Positions 1 to 5,358 of a stretch of DNA of 6,092 nucleotides are shown piece after piece (the first letter of the stretch is position 1; each line of letters begins with the position of its first letter). The notes beneath the pieces were generated by a model. That model was not told the DNA's origin and did not search any database. It was given only the letters and a program-made list of their open reading frames with translations. The stretch lies in NCBI GenBank assembly GCA_009936675.1, contig JAACDY010000025.1, positions 1-6,092 of the forward strand, in the 5' to 3' direction. The translations under genes were made by a program, and so were the position numbers. Origin of the DNA: Bacteroidota bacterium (GTDB lineage Bacteria > Bacteroidota > Bacteroidia > Flavobacteriales > Flavobacteriaceae).

Positions 1-827
1 CGAACATCAACTTTTATGTCTTTCTCACCCCCTACTCTCTGGATTTTGTTTTCTTGAAGTGCTCTCAACACCTTGGCTTGAGCAGCAAGACTCATGTCTG
101 CAACTTCATCCAAAAACAGTGTACCCCCATTGGCGATTTCAAACTTACCCGGACGATCTTTGATGGCCGAAGTAAAAGCCCCTTTGATATGACCAAAAAG
201 TTCACTTTCAATCAACTCGGCAGGAATGGCAGCACAATTCACTTCCACAAAAGGAGACCCCGATCGATTACTTTTTTGATGTAAATGATGAGCCACCAGC
301 TCTTTACCAGTTCCGTTTTCTCCCGTAATCAATACCCTTGCCTCTGTAGGAGCTACCTTTTCGATTAGATGGTGAATCTCATTGATCTGGGGGGATTCAC
401 CGACCATCTCATACTTTTTGGCAATGCGTTTTTTGAGATTTTTATTCTCTAAAACCAAATTCTTGATTTGCAATGCATTTCTGACCGCAGTCAGTAATCG
501 ATTCAAATCTGGTGGTTTGGAAATAAAATCATAGGCTCCAGATTTCATGGCCTCAACTGCAGTAGAAACATTCCCGTGACCAGTCAACATGATAAAAGGG
601 ACATTGAGGCCATTTTCTCTTGCTTTTTGTAATACCTCCACACCGTCCATTTTCGGCATTTTGATGTCACACAATACCAAATCAAAATCTTCTTTTAACA
701 GGGTGGTTAGCCCCAATTTTCCATCTTCACATTGAGTGATCATATAGTCCTTATTTTCTTCTTCTAAAATGCGGATCAATACCCTTCTGATGGGTTCTTC
801 GTCCTCAATCAATAAGATTTTCTTCAT
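1..827 (-). CDS. NtrC-family sigma-54-dependent response regulator (3' end outside window)
   Basis: Two-component response regulator and AAA+ activator of sigma-54 RNA polymerase. About 275 codons are present of a family length near 450. The receiver domain covers residues 1-118: acidic pocket E8-D9-E10, phosphoacceptor D54 in the string CDIKMPKMDG, T82 in MLTGHG and K104 in SKPPD. A charged linker (about 119-140) leads to the AAA+ domain. Walker A is GENGTGKE (169-176), the sigma-54-contacting L1 loop reads GAFTSA (216-221) rather than GAFTGA, and Walker B is TLFLDE with D240-E241. The window ends at a conserved VDVR just before the usual VIAATN sensor I segment, so the rest of the ATPase and any Fis-type DNA-binding helix-turn-helix lie outside. 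The start at 825-827 gives the canonical receiver N-terminus MKKILLIEDE. It lies inside the 3' end of mscS, which suggests co-transcription and translational coupling. No cognate kinase is visible, so target genes are unknown. The family call is secure. Confidence 0.93.
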   Translation of the reverse strand, partial: MKKILLIEDEEPIRRVLIRILEEENKDYMITQCEDGKLGLTTLLKEDFDLVLCDIKMPKMDGVEVLQKARENGLNVPFIMLTGHGNVSTAVEAMKSGAYDFISKPPDLNRLLTAVRNALQIKNLVLENKNLKKRIAKKYEMVGESPQINEIHHLIEKVAPTEARVLITGENGTGKELVAHHLHQKSNRSGSPFVEVNCAAIPAELIESELFGHIKGAFTSAIKDRPGKFEIANGGTLFLDEVADMSLAAQAKVLRALQENKIQRVGGEKDIKVDV

Positions 828-1662
828 TAGTTTTTGGAATATCATTCTTAAAAGTAACGACTCTTTGAGGGAATGGAATCTCAATATTAAGTACTTTCAG
901 TCGTTCGAAAATTTTAAACCTAAGGTCGCTTTTCACAATATTGGCCTCGAAGCTTTTGTTCATCGAAAAGAAAAGCTGAAACATCAATGCACTGTCCCCA
1001 AAATCTTCGAAAAGCAAAAAAGGCGCTGGATTCTTTAACACCTTCGGATGGCTATTGGTGATCTCAATGATTGCCTCCTTGAGCAAATTGACATCTGTTT
1101 TGTAAGCGACACCAAATTGTATGGTCTCTTTAGTTAACACTCCATTTTCAGTCCAATTGTAAAGTATGGACGTTAAAAATTTGTGATTCGGTATGATCAA
1201 TACTTTATTATCTCTGGTAACTGCCCTAGTAGTTCTGAGCGTGATATTTTCTACCCGCCCTACTTGACCATCAACTTGTATGACATCTCCTACATGTACG
1301 GTTTTATCGGCTAGAATATAAACCCCAGAAAAAACATCTTGAATCAAGGTTTGCAGGGCTAATCCAATCCCCACCAAAAGAGCTGCAGATGCAGCAAAAA
1401 TTGCACTTACTTTTACCCCAACATTGTCTAAAGTGATCAGTATAACGATCAAATATATTAGGTAATTGAAAAAGGTTAAAATCCCCTTAAACTTTAGTTT
1501 GGTGTCATTATTAAGGGTTCTAAATACAACACGTCGGAATAGCTTCAGAAAAAGGTAGGTAAGAAAAAAAACTAGAAGAATGATCAAAATTGATTTGGGG
1601 GTCAAAACGATATCGCTACCAATTCTAATCTGATAATTAAAAAAATCTACCAATTTTTGCAT
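805..1662 (-). CDS. mscS: Small-conductance mechanosensitive channel, MscS family
   Basis: Inner-membrane channel that opens under membrane tension and releases solutes during hypo-osmotic shock. The 285-residue length matches the compact E. coli MscS (286). Hydrophobic segments are at about 24-44 (TM1), 61-79 (TM2) and 85-117 (TM3, the pore helix, rich in Ala, Gly and Leu, ending in FSGVYIL). The cytoplasmic beta domain follows with HVGDVIQVDGQVGRVE (123-138) and the IPNHKF motif (157-162). The C-terminal alpha/beta domain ends in the family hallmark IEIPFPQR (260-267). There is no signal peptide and there are no extra N-terminal membrane helices, so this is the simple channel type. The last 23 bp overlap the start of the response regulator. 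Upstream, two hairpins separate it from dnaJ, leaving only about 37 bp for a promoter of its own. A weak -7-like TATCTTCG (minus strand, 1678-1685) lies there without a matching -33 element. Confidence 0.93.
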   Translation of the reverse strand: MQKLVDFFNYQIRIGSDIVLTPKSILIILLVFFLTYLFLKLFRRVVFRTLNNDTKLKFKGILTFFNYLIYLIVILITLDNVGVKVSAIFAASAALLVGIGLALQTLIQDVFSGVYILADKTVHVGDVIQVDGQVGRVENITLRTTRAVTRDNKVLIIPNHKFLTSILYNWTENGVLTKETIQFGVAYKTDVNLLKEAIIEITNSHPKVLKNPAPFLLFEDFGDSALMFQLFFSMNKSFEANIVKSDLRFKIFERLKVLNIEIPFPQRVVTFKNDIPKTNEENLID

Positions 1663-1699
1663 GACTTATATTCCATACGAAGATAATACAAAAACAAAA

Positions 1700-1723
1700 C
1701 CCACCCTTATTTCTAAGGATGGG
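1700..1723 (-). terminator. Rho-independent terminator, distal of a tandem pair after dnaJ
   Basis: Read on the minus strand this is a 10-bp stem (arms 1714-1723 and 1700-1709, one G-U wobble) closed by a GAAA tetraloop (1710-1713). It is followed directly by the U-rich tract TTTTGTTTTTG. It lies 80 bp after the dnaJ stop and about 37 bp before the mscS start. Stem, tetraloop and U-tract together make a good intrinsic terminator. On the plus strand the wobble becomes a C-A mismatch and the following bases are A-rich, so it should act on minus-strand transcripts only. Confidence 0.75.
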
Positions 1724-1745
1724 AAAAAAATTGCTATGAAAAAGA

Positions 1746-1771
1746 AATAACACTAAAGAATTAGTGTTATT
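1746..1771 (-). terminator. Hairpin proximal to dnaJ stop, likely first of two tandem terminators
   Basis: A perfect 11-bp inverted repeat: AATAACACTAA at 1746-1756 and its complement at 1761-1771, with a 4-base loop. On the minus strand the second arm runs into TCTTTTTC, a moderate U-tract. It begins 32 bp after the dnaJ stop codon. The stem is AT-rich and so weaker than the distal hairpin. It could act as a weak terminator or as a 3'-end-stabilising hairpin on the grpE-dnaJ mRNA. Confidence 0.6.
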
Positions 1772-1803
1772 CAAATATATATATTTTTTCTCAGATTGGA
1801 GAT

Positions 1804-2916
1804 TTATGCGAACATGTCCTTTACCTTTTCAAAAAATGATTTGTCAGACTTGTCTGGATTGGGGATGAAATTTTCGTCCTCTAACATTTTTTGAAAAAAT
1901 TGCTTTTGTTCCTTACTGAGTGTTTTGGGGGTCCAAACATTGACATGAACCAAAAGGTCACCCTTTCCATATCCATTTAGATCGGGTATTCCTTTACCCC
2001 TCAACCTGAGGGTTTTTCCAGATTGTATTCCAGATTCGAGTTTGATTCTGACTTTTCCTTCTAGCAAATTAATTTCTTTGGACACACCCAAAGCGGCTTC
2101 GGATACGCTGATGTATAGGTCAAAATGTAAGTGGTTTCCTTCACGAACAAAATGGTCGTCAGATTTTTCTTCGATCAAAACCAACAGATCTCCCGATATA
2201 CCATTACCCGCTGCCTCGTTACCTTTTCCAGTCACCTTCAATTGCATCCCTTCTTCCACTCCCGCAGGTATTTTGATGGATACCGTTTCCTCCTGCTCAA
2301 CCAAACCGTTGGCATCGCTTCCCGATGGTCGATTGGATAATGTTTGCCCACTACCATTACATTTGGGACAAGTAGAAGCACTCTGCATCCTCCCCAAAAT
2401 GGTATTGGTGACCCGCATTACCTGACCTCTTCCTTTACAAGTTCCACAACTGGTATAGCTGACTCCTACGGCTTGAACTTTTCTTCTGACTTTAATTTTC
2501 TTTTCCACGCCATTGGCCACCTCCTTCAAACTGAGTTGAACTCTGATTCTGAGATTGCCTCCTTTTCCTCTGGCCTGTGATTGACCAAATCCACCAAAAC
2601 CTCCTCCTCCGAAAGCACTTCCAAAAATATCTCCAAATTGACTGAAAATATCATCCATATTCATACTTCCACCTGCGCCTCCAAAGCCGCCAGACTCAAA
2701 AGCTGAATGACCAAACTGATCGTACTGGGATTTTTTCTGAGGATCACTTAACACCTCGTATGCCTCGGCTGCTTTTTTGAAATTGGCCTCTGCTTGCTTA
2801 TCTCCTGGGTTTTTATCGGGGTGAAATTCTATGGCTTTTTTGCGGTAAGCCTTTTTAATTTCATTGGCTGATGCGCCCTTCGATACGCCCAATATTTCGT
2901 AAAAATCTTCTTTCAT
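1804..2916 (-). CDS. dnaJ: Chaperone protein DnaJ (Hsp40), reduced zinc-finger form
   Basis: Cytoplasmic co-chaperone that delivers unfolded clients to DnaK and stimulates its ATPase. It has 370 residues, near the usual 370-390. The J domain (about 1-68) carries the catalytic HPD at 32-34. A Gly/Phe-rich linker spans about 76-113 (repeated GGFGG). The zinc domain shows only two CxxCxGxG repeats: CGTCKGRG (157-164) and CPKCNGSG (183-190). A standard DnaJ has four; the positions of repeats 1 (about 144-152) and 4 (about 195-205) contain no cysteine at all. By alignment to E. coli DnaJ the survivors are repeats 2 and 3, which form zinc centre II, while centre I is missing. The substrate-binding domains follow, with IKIPAGVEEGMQLKV (214-228), GDLLV motifs and LRLRGKGIPDLNGYG (303-317). 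It starts 5 bp after the grpE stop, so it is translated from a shared mRNA. No dnaK is present in the window. Confidence 0.97.
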   Translation of the reverse strand: MKEDFYEILGVSKGASANEIKKAYRKKAIEFHPDKNPGDKQAEANFKKAAEAYEVLSDPQKKSQYDQFGHSAFESGGFGGAGGSMNMDDIFSQFGDIFGSAFGGGGFGGFGQSQARGKGGNLRIRVQLSLKEVANGVEKKIKVRRKVQAVGVSYTSCGTCKGRGQVMRVTNTILGRMQSASTCPKCNGSGQTLSNRPSGSDANGLVEQEETVSIKIPAGVEEGMQLKVTGKGNEAAGNGISGDLLVLIEEKSDDHFVREGNHLHFDLYISVSEAALGVSKEINLLEGKVRIKLESGIQSGKTLRLRGKGIPDLNGYGKGDLLVHVNVWTPKTLSKEQKQFFQKMLEDENFIPNPDKSDKSFFEKVKDMFA

Positions 2917-2921
2917 GTGAT

Positions 2922-3449
2922 TTATTGTCCTACGACCACCTTGGGGAACCTGATGATCTTATCTCCCAATTGATATCCTTTTTCAATGATGTCGATTATT
3001 TTTCCCTTTTGGGCATCATCCTGAGCTGGAATAAGGGTGATGGCCTCGTGTATTTCAGCGTCAAATGTATCGCCTATTTTGGTTTCAGTAACATTCAAAC
3101 CATTGCTTTTTAATACATCTGCCAATTTATTGTTAATCAGCACAAATCCTTCAATAGGCTTTCTGTCCTCCTCAAGAGTTTGATTAATGGCTCGTTCGAA
3201 ATCGTCCAAAATGGGCAAAATGGCACTGATCACCTCTTGACCCGCAGTTTTGAAAAGTTCTATACGCTCTCTGGCAGTTCTTTTCTTAAAATTTTCAAAC
3301 TCCGCAAACAACCTAAGATATTTGTCTTTCTCTTGGTTTAGACTTTCATTCAATTCCTCCAGCTGCTTTGAAATGTCTGATTTACTGCTTTTTTTTTCAG
3401 CAGTAGATTTCTTTGCTTTTGCCTTGGGTTTTGATGTTTTATCTGCCAT
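2922..3449 (-). CDS. grpE: GrpE, nucleotide exchange factor for DnaK
   Basis: Homodimeric cytoplasmic co-chaperone that releases ADP from DnaK and resets the chaperone cycle after DnaJ-stimulated hydrolysis. It has 175 residues. The first 24 are a Lys/Ser/Ala-rich disordered tail. A long coiled-coil helix follows (about 25-65), containing the family string FENFKKRTARER (51-62). A helical region (about 66-120) includes LPILDDFERAI (78-88). The C-terminal beta head that contacts DnaK includes HEAI (134-137) and the signature GYQLGDKIIRFPKVVVG (158-174). It is the first gene of the grpE-dnaJ pair. The leader is a run of A and T with no Shine-Dalgarno, and a strong Bacteroidota-type promoter candidate lies just upstream. 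No CIRCE (HrcA) operator is visible in the 60-bp upstream gap, so heat-shock control of that type is not supported. Confidence 0.97.
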   Translation of the reverse strand: MADKTSKPKAKAKKSTAEKKSSKSDISKQLEELNESLNQEKDKYLRLFAEFENFKKRTARERIELFKTAGQEVISAILPILDDFERAINQTLEEDRKPIEGFVLINNKLADVLKSNGLNVTETKIGDTFDAEIHEAITLIPAQDDAQKGKIIDIIEKGYQLGDKIIRFPKVVVGQ

Positions 3450-3473
3450 TTTTTTTATTTATTTACTAATCTT

Positions 3474-3506
3474 CAAAATTATTGCCAACTCATCTTTTTT
3501 GTCAAA
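3474..3506 (-). promoter_or_regulatory. Predicted Bacteroidota-type promoter for grpE-dnaJ
   Basis: On the minus strand TTTG (3503-3506) and TAATTTTG (3474-3481) are separated by 21 bp. These match the Bacteroidota primary sigma-factor consensus of TTTG near -33 and TAnnTTTG near -7. The same TTTTGACA also resembles a classical -35 TTGACA. Transcription would start near 3466, leaving a leader of about 16 nt before the grpE ATG. Both elements lie in the 60-bp gap after the upstream epimerase-like gene. Predicted from motif and spacing only. Confidence 0.6.
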
Positions 3507-3509
3507 ATG

Positions 3510-4424
3510 TCATTCTTTTTTTACATAAACGTTCTTTAGTGCCTGTGGCAAAAAGGGGAAATGAAATTCAAATCCCTTTGAAAGAATCAATTCGGCACTG
3601 ACTTTTTGACTTCCCAAAATTAAAATGGAACGTTCACCCATGACTATTTTCATCAAAAAAGCGGGAATATTGGGCAAAAAAACAGGACGACTCAAGGCCT
3701 TTCCTATCGCTTTTATCATATCTCTTTGTGAAACAGGATTGGGGGCAACAGCATTATACGTTCCCTCCCAGTCTTCATCAACAGCCATAAAGAACAAACG
3801 AGACAGATCATCAATATGAATCCAACTTTGCCACTGTTTTCCAGAAGCAAAAGCCGTTCCCGAAAAAAGTTGTACCGGCAAGGTCAATTGAGATAGCAAG
3901 CCTCCTTCCTTGGCCAAAACCAAACCGATTCTCAAAACTGACAAATATTGGGTGTGATCGGATAAAGCCTTTGATTCTCTCTCCCATGCAGAGGTGACTT
4001 CTTGCAAAAAATTTGACTTTTTCAAAGGACTGTTTTCCTCGTAAACCTCATCCAAACTGTTGGGATAAATCCCAATAGCTGAAGCACACACGATGTTATT
4101 CATTTTAATTTTTTGTCGATCTAGAGCCTTTTTCAACAATCGGGATCCATTCACCCTACTTTCCAAAATTTCTTTTTTGTTTTTGGTCGTCCACCGTTTG
4201 GAAATACTTGCGCCAGCCAAATGAATCAATGTATCGACACCTTCAAAACAGCCATCATCAATTTCGTCCTTTTGAGGGTTCCAATAAAAACCTTTGAGGG
4301 CACCCGAATCAATCAATTTGTCCTTGCGAGTACTTAAAAAATGAACCTCAATATTGCGTTCTTTGGCAATGTCAATGATCTTTTTCCCAATTAGTCCCGT
4401 TGCACCGGTAACCAATAATTTCAT
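3510..4424 (-). CDS. TIGR01777-type NAD(P)-binding epimerase/oxidoreductase (YfcH-like, DUF1731 C-terminus)
   Basis: Member of the extended short-chain dehydrogenase/epimerase superfamily, closest in pattern to E. coli YfcH; the substrate is not known. It has 304 residues. The Rossmann dinucleotide motif GATGLIG (7-13) is at the extreme N-terminus, which fixes the start. Subfamily markers are LAGASISKRWTTKNKKEI (69-86), ESRVNGS (88-94), ASAIGIYP (114-121), SAWERE (145-150), SWIHIDDL (200-207) and YNAVAPNPVSQ (223-233). The C-terminal DUF1731-like segment begins near GKALSRPVFLP (241-251) and ends at FPFLPQAL. The usual SDR catalytic YxxxK is not formed: Y120 is followed by PNSL, with Leu where Lys would be. 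As I recall this is common in the subfamily, so it does not mark a pseudogene. It lies 98 bp after mnmD and 60 bp before grpE on the same strand. No terminator is evident on either side, so read-through from mnmD and into grpE is possible. Confidence 0.9.
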   Translation of the reverse strand: MKLLVTGATGLIGKKIIDIAKERNIEVHFLSTRKDKLIDSGALKGFYWNPQKDEIDDGCFEGVDTLIHLAGASISKRWTTKNKKEILESRVNGSRLLKKALDRQKIKMNNIVCASAIGIYPNSLDEVYEENSPLKKSNFLQEVTSAWERESKALSDHTQYLSVLRIGLVLAKEGGLLSQLTLPVQLFSGTAFASGKQWQSWIHIDDLSRLFFMAVDEDWEGTYNAVAPNPVSQRDMIKAIGKALSRPVFLPNIPAFLMKIVMGERSILILGSQKVSAELILSKGFEFHFPFLPQALKNVYVKKE

Positions 4425-4465
4425 GTGTTTATTTTTAATATTTATGGTATCACATGTAAACTTTG

Positions 4466-4482
4466 ATGATTAAAATAATCAT
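4466..4482. repeat. Small perfect inverted repeat between mnmD and the epimerase-like gene
   Basis: ATGATTA (4466-4472) and its complement TAATCAT (4476-4482) are separated by AAA, giving a 17-bp palindrome with a 7-bp AT-rich stem. It is centred in the 98-bp gap between two minus-strand genes, about 50 bp before the downstream ATG. It has no U-tract after it on either strand, so it is a poor terminator. It could be an operator-like dyad, but chance is plausible in AT-rich DNA. Confidence 0.3.
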
Positions 4483-4522
4483 GTCGGTTTCATTTGTAAT
4501 AATTGTCAAAAATAAACTAAAC

Positions 4523-5221
4523 CTACTTTATGGCTCTCAACATTTCTCGTTTTCCGGGTGGGCCTTCCAGACGCTCGACCGAAAAACCTATTTTCTCCAA
4601 GCATCTTCTTACAGATCCCTTGGCGCAATAACTGACCCAAACTCCTCCGGGCTGGAGTAGATCATAACATTTCTGAAGGGCTTTCTCCTGCCACATCTCC
4701 GATTGGGCGTGATAACCAAAAGCATCGTAAAACAAAATATCAAAACTTTGATCTAACGCTACACTGAAGAAATCTTGCTCTAATTTTTTAAATACAAAAT
4801 CTGATTGAGAAAGGTTTTGTCCCCAATCCACCTCGTGCAATTGGTCAAAAAAATGGTGATGCTCTGGAGACGGAAGTGCATCTTTCATTCCAAGGGATTG
4901 AACTTCGTCAATGGATAAAGGATACTTTTCTACTGAAACATACTCGCATAAAACCTTACGATCTAAAGCAAAGACATAACTGAGGTAGGCATTCAGTCCT
5001 GTTCCGAGCCCCATCTCAAAAACCCTAGGTGCCCTTTGATTGTTTAGATCTAACCAGTAAGCAAAACCTTTTTTTATATAGACATAATCCGACTCTGTGA
5101 TGGCTCCGTGTTTGGAATGATAGGTCTCATTTAATTGGTCTATATACAAGGAGGGAGATCCGTCTCCTGTTTTAATTATTTTTTTTGGCATGGATAAAAT
5201 CCCATTAGATTCATTGAACAT
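4523..5221 (-). CDS. mnmD: Stand-alone tRNA (5-methylaminomethyl-2-thiouridine) methyltransferase, MnmD
   Basis: SAM-dependent methyltransferase that makes the last step to mnm5(s2)U at tRNA wobble position 34, acting on nm5(s2)U produced by the MnmE/MnmG pathway. It has 232 residues and corresponds to the N-terminal half (DUF752/Methyltransf_30) of the fused E. coli MnmC; no FAD oxidase half follows. Visible motifs: DGSPSLY (20-26), YHSKHGAITES (34-44), SAM motif I FEMGLGTGLNA (68-78), acidic E98 in VEKYPL as the likely ribose ligand, YDAFGYHAQSEMW (165-177), LLQPGGVWVSYCAKG (188-202) and the terminal GPPGKREMLRA (220-230). A second in-frame Met at residue 11 (5189-5191) would give an N-terminus closer to many family members. 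The longer start is kept because it has an A-rich leader (AGCAAAAGAA), which is not decisive. It is divergent from ilvE. Confidence 0.93.
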   Translation of the reverse strand: MFNESNGILSMPKKIIKTGDGSPSLYIDQLNETYHSKHGAITESDYVYIKKGFAYWLDLNNQRAPRVFEMGLGTGLNAYLSYVFALDRKVLCEYVSVEKYPLSIDEVQSLGMKDALPSPEHHHFFDQLHEVDWGQNLSQSDFVFKKLEQDFFSVALDQSFDILFYDAFGYHAQSEMWQEKALQKCYDLLQPGGVWVSYCAKGSVRRCLEKIGFSVERLEGPPGKREMLRAIK

Positions 5222-5330
5222 TTCTTTTGCTTACCATAATAATAGTTTTTTAATTCAAATAAAACATAGGAAATTGATGATTTAGTGTTTAAAAAACCAA
5301 ATCAATAGAAATTATTAAAAGTAAAAAAAG

Positions 5331-5338
5331 TAATTTTG
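5331..5338 (+). promoter_or_regulatory. Predicted -7 element of the ilvE promoter
   Basis: TAATTTTG is a full match to the Bacteroidota -7 consensus TAnnTTTG and is identical to the element found upstream of grpE. It lies 20 nt before the ilvE ATG, predicting a leader of about 14-16 nt. No TTTG is found at the expected -33 position (about 5306-5309), so the promoter is less certain than the grpE one. It sits in the 137-bp AT-rich divergent region (5222-5358), which must also hold the mnmD promoter; I find no good match for that one. Confidence 0.45.
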
Positions 5339-5358
5339 TCAATACTTTTTAGAAAAAA

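Noticed and set aside
54..284. Plus-strand open frame of 76 codons at the left edge.
   Set aside because: It is antisense to the AAA+ domain of the response regulator, whose Walker and L1-loop motifs are continuous on the minus strand across this stretch.
1678..1685. Minus-strand TATCTTCG as a -7 element for mscS.
   Set aside because: It has one mismatch to TAnnTTTG, no TTTG at -33 spacing, and a predicted leader of only about 9 nt. Too weak to list as a feature.
2042..2580. Open frames on the plus strand opposite dnaJ (up to 127 codons), and similar ones opposite grpE, the epimerase-like gene and mscS.
   Set aside because: Each lies wholly or almost wholly antisense to a gene with clear family motifs. 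Their translations show no recognisable domain and have the Ser/Pro/Phe-rich look of shadow frames.
4423..4456. CATGTG and CACATG as an inverted repeat near the start of the epimerase-like gene.
   Set aside because: Only six bases match and the first copy includes the start codon; expected by chance.
5234..5259. Minus-strand TTTG plus TATTATGG as a promoter for mnmD.
   Set aside because: Two mismatches in the -7 element and only 14 bp between the elements, well short of the usual 19-22.
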